64,000 nucleotides of DNA. It comes from Siphonodentalium dalli (lineage: Eukaryota > Mollusca > Scaphopoda > Gadilida > Siphonodentaliidae). Each line of letters opens with the position of its first letter. The stretch's first letter is position 1. Made by a program: the position numbers and the translations under genes. The stretch is from positions 215,715,982-215,779,981 of the forward strand of contig CP136063.1 in the NCBI GenBank assembly GCA_032622095.1. Direction: 5' to 3'. Positions 13,101 through 25,100 of this stretch are shown piece after piece. The notes beneath the pieces were generated by a model. That model was given only the letters and a program-made list of their open reading frames with translations. It was not told where the DNA came from and did not search any database.

Positions 13101-16100
13101 ATGTGTGGTTGTGGTAATAAGTCAGAACAAAGTAGGATCCGTACAGTAATGCTCTAAATAATCGACTCCTTAACCACAGCAGAATTATGGGTAACTTTTC
13201 AAGGATTTAGTCGGAAATATGGCTTGTTGAAATTCATCGGAAAGCTCTCGGCGAGAGCTTTCCAATTAATGACATTTTAAAATATAACAACGCAGTTTTG
13301 TCCGAGCTTTTATTCCTACGTTATTTGGTAAATATTTTTAAAAAACTTTGCACAGATATTTAGTACCATAGGAACCTGTACACCTGCAATTATGAGGTAT
13401 ATTTGACTGTCTTTTAGTGGAGATATCTCTCTTTTTTTACTTAGAAAATTTTCAATACAGGGGTATACCTTTGTCAAAGTTTTTGTTCCTACATTTTTTG
13501 GTCAATTGTTTTTAAACTTTGCATAGATATTTAGAACCATGGGAACCTGTGCACCTGGGATTATGAGGTCTGTCTGACTTTTTTTTGGTGGCGTTATCCC
13601 CCCTTTTTCGACTTAAGAACATTTTCAATACAGGGGGTATACATGTACCTTAGTCCCACCTGGGACAGGCCCATCTCTAGTTGTCATATATTTTGACACA
13701 TTTTATAGCTTTTCTTGACTCAAATTTTTATGCAAGATTGAGCTAAGATTTATATTGATTGTCTTTATATAAGCTAAAATGAATACAATGCTTTTTATCA
13801 AGAGAGCCCGCTTTAGGATGTTATGTTGACTAGACTTGTAATGTGATATGGTCAGCTTTCCTACCCACTAATCATTATATAGAAACATGCATTGTGGGCA
13901 TGATTGCGCCTCACAAATAGAATAATACAGCTAACAATTGGACATAATACAAAGGCAAAATATTACAGCCAGGAACTGGTGAAATATAAATGCTAAGGGG
14001 GTGGGTAGGAAAAAAGCTGAGCAAACAAAAAAGATAGCAGATGACCAGAACGAAAAAGAAAAACGTGGATATAGCTTAGCATGTATTAAAAGGCAGAGAT
14101 GGGGAGGAGGAGAGCCAGAATTCTGCTATCAATAAAAAGATGTCACCTTGAATTTCTATACAATGGCAGATATTGTTGATGCTAAATATTGCACTGACCT
14201 ACATTCGCATCAAACAGGAAGTAAAATATGATCAATTCATTTATGCCGGTCTCTGTTTGTTTACATTTAAAGTGAAGAGTTCTCTCTTGATAAAACCAAC
14301 TAAAGTGTGGTTTAATTGGTAATATCTTAGAAATCAACCCATTCTGAGATTTTGAGATTTTTATAAAAAAAAAATTTTTGGACAAAAATAAAATTCAAAC
14401 AGATTTTCTTGACAGGGTAGGGGGTTATAAGTAGGGTTGATAGGGATAGGAAACCGCATGCACTTTTATCTTTTCGTTGGCCGAATCTTTATCAGGACTC
14501 AGTTACCAACACTGTGGACACACAATCATTGTGACAGGGTCATTATCATCCTGTGTTGGCCTCTCAATGCACAGATTTACCTTGTGTTTATCTTTGTTTA
14601 ATGGCAATTCGCTGTTGGGGATAGACAAATATAGCCTCACAAAATTCACCCTCTGGGGACCTCATTCTGCAAATGTCAGACACACTATTTCCAGAAATGT
14701 GTACATCCACAAAGGAAGCATAACCACCTGACCCACGACAATCTATCTGAAAACAAAGTAAAGCATATTCCATTCCATTTTATACATAGTACAGTAATGC
14801 CCTAAGTAATCGAATCTTTAACTACAGCAGAATTATGGGTAACTTTTCAGGATTTAGTCGGAAATATGGCTTGTTGCCATTCATCGGAAAGCTCTCGGGG
14901 AGAGCTTTCTGATGAATGGCAACAAGCCATATTTCCGACTAAATCCTGAAAAGTTACCCATAATTCTGCTGTAGTTAAAGAGTCAATTACTTAAGGAATT
15001 ACTGTACCTACATATCACAAATACAGCTATATCTTATCCCGTGTTTCAAATATTTTTACATTGATTGAAGAAATCAAATAAAGAACTTATTCGTTATTGG
15101 GTGGTCCTGTTCCCATCTACACAATGTGAACATGTGTCAAACTGGTGCCACTCCAACAAGTATCCATTAGGGAACAAGGTGATTCTAAGAAGTAGCACTA
15201 GTGCTCCAATCCCTTTGTCAATCGGGGTGTACAGGAAGACAGCCTACCTATGATAATATGTAATCCCGAGCAAAATGTGCTGTCATTGCAGGAACTGTAC
15301 CTTTTATAGAGTGTGATATCTAATTAACACAACTGACTACTAATTAGAACAAAATTCTCTTTAGTCCATTCATTTCATATACATGCGTACCCAGGTCATA
15401 ATAATCATGATCTAGAATGCCTCGAAGGAATATCAAGTGCCACGTTTTGGAATCCATCCAAGGCACAGAAGCAGTCGGAAAGTTATTTTGAAGTTTCGAG
15501 TAGCTTAGCCGAACCAATGCAACACCCCCTAACTTCAATTTCAAGGCATTAGCGGCATGCTACTCCAGTTACTGACAGCCAGGGAAATAAGAGAGTCAGA
15601 ATTTCATTTGAGTAGAACTTGACTAAATGTTGACTTTGACGAGATTCGTCTCATATCATCCATTAACTGTGTGTCAATTGATGGACTTATTATATATTCA
15701 CTAAATTTGTCCATTTTTCTTTAACCCTTTACCCAACAGAAGGGCCCTGTGCCAATGCATTCTCTTATATATGCGAGTCGACCATAGGTCGCCTCGCATA
15801 TATAAGAGAATGCATTGGCTTAACACATTAAAAATTATAAAATTGTTAAAGAATGTAAGAAAAAATGGTAAAAAGTGTTAAAAAAAGATTTTTTTTAGGC
15901 CAATGCATTCTCTTATATATGCGAGGCGACCTATGGTCGACTCGCATATATAAGAGAATGCATTGGCACAGGGCATAACTGTAACTATCACAATGTGGTC
16001 AAGGAGCCGGTTCCAATGATATCCATATGTGTATGGTTCTATTGAGACAGACCGAAGATATTTTAGGCTGTTGAAGCTTTACTTGGCCGGTTTGTTGGGT

Positions 16101-19100
16101 AAAGGGTTAAATGCAGAAGGTTATTATTCCAATATCTATCCGACGTTATGTTTTGTACCCCACTTATAATGTGGTTCGGCTATTGAAATGTGTTTGCCCC
16201 TCCAACCTTTGTGCCCCTGCATGTTTTAGAATGTTTCCTTTCCCAAAATGTACGCTGTCTTTTTGTTCCATATCACACGTTTCTGGTGAGCGAGCTTATA
16301 TTCGCACATTGGTATATAATATGAATACTCCGTTAGTTGATAGGTCAATCATTGGACGCACATTGGTGTATAATATGAATACACAGTTAGTTGATAAGTT
16401 AATCATTGGACGCACATAGGTATATAATATGAATACGCCGTTAGTTGATAGGTCAATCATTGGACGCACATTGGTATATAATATGAATACGCAGTTTGTT
16501 GATAGGTCAGTCAATGGACGAATGGCAGTTTTTTCACCCTCATGCATATCATCCAAAGTGCGTCCGATCAATTAACTACATAATCATATTATAACAATGT
16601 GCGAATATAAGCTCAATCACCAAAAACATGCGATATGGTGTTAAGTTGACCAATATCCATTTATATACATATATATAAGACTCCAGCTAACCTGAAGATA
16701 TATAACAAAAGAGTATAAGTATGAGACATGACACACTCCCATGTCTTTCTAAATGAATGAAACAATCATAAAGTGATTTTAAAGACCAAGAACTTAGGGT
16801 CCATCACAACACCATCCTGTCCAATCTTTAAGAAAAGTTTTAGAAAGTCTCTTCTTTCCCGTTGTGTATCATCTCGATAAGTGGATGGAAGTCTGCTCCT
16901 CCTTTCGTTAAGCAATCAGCTATTTGTTGTCCAGTTTTTATCCATTTCACTGAAACATCTTCCTTGTTTACACTTTCTTTGATACTAGCCAAATCCAGTC
17001 GAAGACGTTTTTCAGATATGAGTTTTGTGGAATGCACATTCTGACACAGAGATTTATTGTCAACCAGACACGTTATTGGAACATGTGTGTCTGAAGCTCC
17101 TTTCTTATTAATCATTTCTTGCAGAATGCTTCTCACAAAATAACAAGCATCAAGTCCATCCACGAGAGAAAGTGCTTCCGCCGCTAGCGTACTCTTGACC
17201 ACCCTTCTTATCTTTTTTGCTGCCCAAGAGATAGGACAACATCTCCCATTACCGCCTTTTAGAAATATGATATATCCTCCTGCACTGGAAATCCTGTCAG
17301 ACAAGTTTGCATACGAAGCATCTGTGTAAAGAACCAACTCCAGTTTGTCCAAATTACCAAGTTGTGGAAATACAAACTTGTACACATTGTTTCTGGCTTT
17401 CCTTACGACTTTGTTGAGTTTCTGCCGAAATTTTGAGTCGCTAATTTCACTTGAAGTAGTAAGATCCAGCACATCAAAAGACAAATCTGGTCGACTTTGT
17501 GATGCTAACCAGTGCATCTGTCCAACAATCTCCATATACACACCTCTCTCATTCCCTTTAGTATTCACTGCATGTTGCACTTGTTTCAATTCCTCTGTAT
17601 ACATGTGCTGCTGAAGATACACTGCCTCACTATCTTGCTCAATGTCTAAACCAATGTACCGAAAACAACTGTCCATTTCCTTCCCACATCTGAATCTTTT
17701 GGTAATGCAATCAATCACTTTCGTTTTGAATAAATCACTGCCAGTCCAAAGAATGTCATCAACATGCATTAAAAACATACCTTCTCCCTGCCAGAGAAAC
17801 AACGCTGGATCGAGTTTGGACTGCACACATGAGAGTCTATCCAATTCTTTTTTCATGCTTAAGAACCATTTCCTGGAAGCATCCACAAGGCCATATACAC
17901 ACTTTTGTAATTTCCATATGACAGGTTCCTTTGAAATACATTCCTTTGGAGGTTGAACATAAATATCTCTATCAATTTCGTCTCCCTGCAGAAACGCTGC
18001 CTTCACGTCTATAGAATGAACAGTAAACTGATATGTAGAGGCTAATGCCAGAAACAATCGAATGCTTTCTTTGTGTGCTGTGGGAGAATCACTCTGGACA
18101 TCGGTTTCCTCCTCGAAGCCTCTGGCCACTAACCGTGCTTTGACTACCCGCTTACCACCATTTTCTTTCTCTGTGATCACCCATCTTGTTGACATTACCT
18201 TCTGATCTTTGTAAGGAACTTCTTCATACACATGGAATGATTTCCAGTTATCAAGCTCTAACTGTTTGGCATTTCTTACATTTTCTTCATCGTGCCTTGA
18301 CACCGGAATAAAAACAGCATTCACTTCATCTATCACATCCACCTTTTTCCACTCATCGACATCTTTCATGAAATCTATTCCAGCCATTACATCTTTATCT
18401 TCTTCCTGTATATTCATGTAAGCCCAATTTTTTCCAGTTGCTTTTCCTCCTTTACTTAATAATTTGGCCTTCATCCATTCATTACTTCCTCTTAATCTGT
18501 ATGCTATAATTTCTCCGACTCTTGGAATATCTTTTACACTGGGATCCTTTGTCCTGGTATCTCCTACATGCATTTCTGGTTGACTGCCACTTAGTTCTCC
18601 AACATTATCTAGCTGCACATTTGCTGCATTCCGCCTATCTCCATGCTGAATGTCATCATCTGATCTTCTATTAACTTTGTTTCCACTAATCTCCTGATCT
18701 TCGTCTGTACACTCTCCATCATCAATTTGTACAGCACTAGAATCTTTAATTTCATCAAACTGTCTTTTTTGTTCATCAGAAGACACTTCCTTTTCTGGGC
18801 CACACCTGATCAGTCTACATGGGTGAACTCTCACATATATACTCCCGTGTCGCACAAACACCACTTTTCCGTCTTGCCCGATCACAGCTCCAGGTCCTTT
18901 CCATCTCTTGTCGTCATCTCTCTTATAATACACTTTGTCACCTTGTTGAAAACACTCGCCTGATGATCTAATCTTATGACGTAATGCTCTTCTGATTCTG
19001 TCAGACGATTCAGCTTGTATAAATCCACGCCGACCCGCCTGTAGTGCATTTAGATGTTTGGCAAATGTTTCACTGATAGTCGTATTCTCTAGTGCTGGAG

Positions 19101-22100
19101 GCATATCTGTCAACACACTAGGCAAGTTAGGATTAGCGCCAAACACTAATTGGTAAGGGCTCCAACCATACACCATGGACAAACTGTTCTTCGCATTCAC
19201 CGCCCATACCAATGCAACTTCTAAGTCCAAGTTCGGTAGTGGTAGCGTGCTGGGCCCATAACCCAGAGGTCCGAGGATCGCAACCTCGCTCTGCTACCAT
19301 GTTAAGTTGACCAATATCCATTTATATACATATATATAAGACTCCAGCTAACCTGAAGATATATAACAAAAGAGTATAAGTATGAGACATGACATATGGA
19401 AAATATATGCACTGTCTTTAACAACAGAGGTGTTCTATAATAGGTTATATATGTGGGAGATTTTGCAGCATATATTATTATGTGAAAACATCTGTATATG
19501 ATTAATATGACATCATAATGATTTATTATGCATGAATTTGCTGCTTTTCCCTGAATTGATTCCCATTATATTGTGCTTCATTTAATCTGCTTTTTGAATC
19601 ACCTAGGTTACGGACCTCCACCTCCAGCTGGATATGCGCCTGCGCCTGGTAAGTGTATTCTTCATTAGTTCTCAGAGCCCTTGTCTATTCCACAAAACTG
19701 GTAAAGCATTCATTGGAATATGGAATCAATAATGGGGTAACAGTTTAATCTCCCCCTTCCCTGCACATCTTCTCCCTTTCCCCCTGAACATTTCCTGATG
19801 TTATAGCTAGGTCCTCATACCTGGTGTTATGGACCAATCATACCCGGTAGCTTTCTGGGTTTCAGTTTCTACAGCATTTCTTTCCATAGCCACTATGGTA
19901 CAGTAAGGCCCTAAATAATTGATAATCCTGAAAAGTTACCCATAATTCTGCTGTGGTTAATGAATCGATTATTTTTGGCATTACTGTAATTATGGAAAAT
20001 TACTTTTCTGCAAACTCAGCATTTGAAAATGCGAAAAATAATAATACTATGTTCTCGGGTACCTCTCTCATCACCAGTATAGGACATCATAAGATGTTGA
20101 CACAACTTGCAACGATAATAATAGTTAAAAAAGGGGACCTAATCTGCCATTTGAATCGTTTGAGTGTAAATATAATGGATGTTGATTTTGTTGCGTTCCA
20201 TAGAGTATGGTTGCAAATCGGTCTGACATTTTGTTTGGAACTTGAAATTTATTCAGTGGAAACTCAATATGCCATTCATTAGTCCAGGAGATATTGGTCG
20301 ACCTCTGCACCCCCCCCCCCCAGGACTTAACTTCACCCCACTAATTTTCTTCCTTAAGGTCTCCTCTAATTTTTTTCACTTGTTAACAAGAAAAAAAAGT
20401 GGCCGCAGAGACTCCAGACAAGATGGCGTCCATCATGGCGGCCATTGTTTTTAAATGCACCAGGTCTCTTTGATCGCCATTATAGTAAAGATGATAGCAA
20501 ATGCGGTCTTGTTTTCCGCTCGATTCGTTATGCTAATATACAACCCTTACAAATTAGCCAAAAATCCGACACCAGAATCCAATATGGCGGCCAAGATGGC
20601 CGCCGAAATGTGAAAATATGCTATTTTTCTGACATGTTACCACCTTTCGATTGTCTCTGTGGGAAAATGTTAGAATTTTTGCTTCATGTTATACATTTAT
20701 CATATAGAGGAGTCATTGGCGAATACATGGGGACCATAATATGCATTCATTGCGGGATATTTTTGTCCGATATCACGTTTTCCCAAATGCCGGTATCATA
20801 GGTCAAAGCCGAATCTCCGTTAATAACGGGATGTTATGTTTCGAATCAATGAATCTTATTGCTATTATAACAACACCCATGCATATATATTTGCAGGAGA
20901 TACTCGAGCTAGGATTCCTCTTATACCTGTGTTGAGGAATATTTACCCAAATCCAAGATGGCGGCCAAAATGGCCACCAGAAATAAAAAATCGCCGAAAA
21001 TCGCTGATTTTAACATCAGTGAGCATTATTGTCATGACAACTCCACACCTGCTTACTATTGTAAGTTGGGAACACTTAGGCGAAGAACTTTCCTTGTACC
21101 ATATCCAAATAAAAGTCCCCCAAACCCAAAATGGCGCCCACAATGGCGGACAGATTTTGTAAAATTACCGAAATTCCCTCATATTCACATCATTGGGCAT
21201 TATTGTCGAGACAACTCCATCCATGCGTACAGTTGAGTTGGAAATACCGAGGTGAAGTAATTACATTACATCTCATGCAAGAAATTGTTTTCCAAATCGA
21301 AGATGGCGGTCAAAATGGTGACCGAAATTTGAAAACACGCCTACATTCCTTTACTTTCTTAGGATGGGCGTTATTGTTTCGCGATTTCTACCACCATTAC
21401 ATGTTGATATGTATGAATTATTCATTAGGGTTTGGCAATTGATACTCACAGTCAATATGGCGGCCAAACTGGCGGGCAGAAATTGAAAAGAATCTGATAT
21501 TATCACATACTAATTTCAACTTTTTGTCATAATATTGATTTGTATAAACAAAACGGTACATAATATAAGCCATATATTAGTTCCAATGTAAGTCGTAGCC
21601 TTTTGGAAGGATGAAAACCCACAATCGCAATGTGGCATTTCAAAATCCATTCTCCACTAAGGGCTCATACTGGCCGTAACCGTATATAGGTGCGCCGAAT
21701 AGTCATATTATGACTTCCAAGAATCAAAACAACAGTACCTGAGCTTATTCTGAATTGCCACATTCAGCATTATCTAGACTCGTTTCCGTCTCTTCGTCAT
21801 ATTAATCTATCTCACTCACAACAACAGTTCACTACTCTTCTTTGTAGGAGTGTGCCACTAATCGCAATGTTTCAAAGAATACATATGCCGGTGTCCAGCT
21901 CACGTGTTGGTTTCGAAAGCTTGGAATTCTTAGCGAGCTTCATTTGTGGTATAGCTTATGGTATAATTCACATGCTACATATGGGGTATATGCGTCATCT
22001 TGTGCGATACACTATAAAGGTATTCGGTCGATGCGTATACTAGCTTTCATAAGGACCTATCTATCTGCATATTGTCAGCTTTGGTGACCTAATGGGGATA

Positions 22101-25100
22101 ACAACGTGTACGCCTGGTGATCTTCCCAAACAGCCACTTCTCAATATATGGTTCATCAATTCACATACTCATCTAATGCACTGACGTACCCGGACAACTT
22201 CTGTATATGGCTTCGAATGTTGAAAGCCCGACATTTGCCGGATGCAATTCTGCTAAGGCGTAGAAGACCATAATGCATAATATACCCAAACTCCTTGAAC
22301 ATGATCATAAGAACAAGCTTGTTGGCGTCCAGCAATCGTCTCACCGAACAGATCCAAGCAGATGATAACAATACACACGGTGCTAGTTTGTGGGTATGTA
22401 TCATGATAGTGGAAATGAAATTGGACCATGACTGTACCGCCCCTTATTTTGTTATGTTTTAGATTCAGACAGGATCTCATGTGTGGCTTTGCTTTCCTTG
22501 TATGCTAAGATTGTATGTTCCCATCCGTTTGGAAGCCGTTCTTAAACAACTGGACCAGGGGTATGCCATTGGCTACTGCTGTATAAGCCCCACAAAGACT
22601 GTGGTGTAGTCTTAAAGGCGACACATTTGATAGTTGGTTGATATGTCATACTCACGCTGGGTGGTATGGTTCAAGAAAGTACAAATGCCATCAACAAAAG
22701 GGTGAAATGTTCAACGCAAAGAACATCCAGAGGATTGTTACGTTGATGAGCTTTTGCATTCAGTTCAACACACGTTGGTACACCAAGTGATTTCTTGATA
22801 ACATCACCAATGCGACCATTTTCCTGCATGAGACATTAACTACTATATTCTAAAGTTATATATATAAAGCTATATGATCATAAAGGTCGCGTTCCCCAAC
22901 GGCCACAGCCATCGCCATCGAGACTGTAAATTGTTCTTTAAACACATAGTGAAATAAATGCACCACAGTTCCTGACATTCTCTTGAATAATACCGCCCAC
23001 ATACTGACACTAACCCCGAGAGAGGATAACAAAACACGCATACATCCATGCTATAAAGACATTATCCTTTAGTCCATCCGACTGTTTTGAGGGAGGCTAG
23101 CATATTATTATCCCGACAAAAGTGTACGTAGTTGAATCAGAAAGGCTAAACAAAACCGACACGCATGACATTCGATATCTTAAACATGCACCAGGTGTAG
23201 GGGTGGTGTATACAGTGGCCCATTTCATTCCCTCTATCATGGCGCATGTCCACAAACTAGCACCGCGAGCATTGTTCTTCTCTGCTGGGAGATATTCGAC
23301 GAGACAACTGCGGGGCGTCACACAGTTTGCTCGGATAATGGTCAAGAAGTGTGGGTAGTTTGTACACTAGGGTCTTCTCCTTAGTTGATAGACATATGTC
23401 CAAGGGAATGAGACAACTAGCCACCTTCGAAACACTGTCGAAGTTGTCCACATATGCCAATGCGTTCGCTGAGTGTGAGTTGACGAACTATCTATTGAGA
23501 AGTGACTAGCTAACTGGTTCGCCAGGTGTGCATGTCGTTATCACATGGGGTATGAGACCCCAACATAGAGATGACCAACGGTAAGCTATACACCGGAAAA
23601 TGATTGTTTGAAACGTTATGATTAGAGGGACCCTACTCCCAGGAAGTGGTGAATACTTTGTCGGTGTGAGCGACCTAGATTTATCAGACAAAGAAATGGA
23701 AGCTGGTCGAGATAATTATGGACGTGACGTGGCAAATCAGAATCTGTTATCAGGTAATTGTTCTGATATAACTATTCGGCGCACCTACGCTTACGGCCAT
23801 TATCGGCGCTAAGTGGAGACTGGATTTCGAAATGCCACATCGCGATATTAATTGTGGTGTTTCATCTTTCCAGAAGGATACGAGCTATGTTATGCGTTTT
23901 GATACCTTTAAGTTGAACTAGTAGATGGTTTATGTACAATTTCGTCCATACATACCGATATTATGACAAAAGGTTGAAATTAATATGTGAAAATATCGAT
24001 TTCTTTTCAATTTCTAGCCGCCAATTTACCAGCGATCTTGGCTGTGAGTATCAATTGCCAAACTCTAATGAATACTTCATGTCACTATTCCATATCAACA
24101 TGTAATGGTGGATAGAAATCGCGAAACAATAACGCCCATCCTAAGAAAGTAAAGGAATGTAGATTTGTTTTCAAATTTCGGTCGCCATTTTGGCCGCCAT
24201 CTTCGATTTGGAAAACAATTTCTTGCATGAGATGTAATGTAATTACTTCACCTCAGTATTTCCAACTCAATTGTAAGCATGGGTGGAGTTGTCTCGACAA
24301 TAATGCCCAATGATGTGAATATGAGGGAATTTCGGTGATTATTCAAAATCTGTCCGCCATTGTGGGCGCCATTTTGGATTTGGGGGACTTTTATTTGGAT
24401 ATGGTACAAGGAAAGTTCTTCGCCTAAGTGTTCCCAACTTACAGTAGTAAGCAGGTGTGGAGTTATCATGACAATAATGCTCACTGATGTTAAAATCAGC
24501 GATTTTCGGCTATTTTTTATTTCTGGTGGCCATTTTGGCCGCCATCTTGGATTTGGGTAAATATTCCTCAACACAGGTATAAGAGGAATCCTAGCTCGAG
24601 TATCTCCTGCAAATATATATGCATGGGTGTTGTTATAATAGCAATAACATTCATTGATTCGAAACATAACATCCCGTTATTAACGGAGATTCGGCTTCGA
24701 CCTATGATGCCGGCATTTGGGAAAACGTGATATCGGACAACAATATCCCGCAATGAATGCATATTATGGTCCCCATGTGTTCGCCAATGACTCCTCTATA
24801 TGATAAATGTATAACATGAAGCAAAAATTCTAACATTTTCCCACAGAGACAAACGAAAGGTGGTAACATGTCAGAAAAATAGCATATTTTCACATTTCGG
24901 CGGCCATCTTGGCCGCCATATTGGATTCTGGTGTCGGATTTTTGGCTAATTTGTAAGGGTTGTATATTAGCATAACGCATCGAGCGGAAAACAAGACCGC
25001 ATGTGCTATCATCTTTACTATAATGGCGATCAAAGAGACCTGGTGCATTTAAAAAAATGGCCGCCATGATGGACGCCATCTTGTCTGGAGTCTCTGCGGC

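Noticed and set aside
19238-19299. A tRNA-iMet gene
   Set aside because: The 5' acceptor and 5' D-stem strands are missing, CCA is present and abuts an LTR; it is retroelement primer-derived sequence.
19133-19321. 62-codon minus-strand ORF across the LTR junction
   Set aside because: It runs through tRNA-derived and LTR sequence in a frame other than pol.
20445-21442. Mirror-image ORFs here and at 24248-25103 suggesting a duplicated gene
   Set aside because: They are explained by the inverted arms of the 4.9-kb palindrome; peptides are low-complexity and lack motifs.
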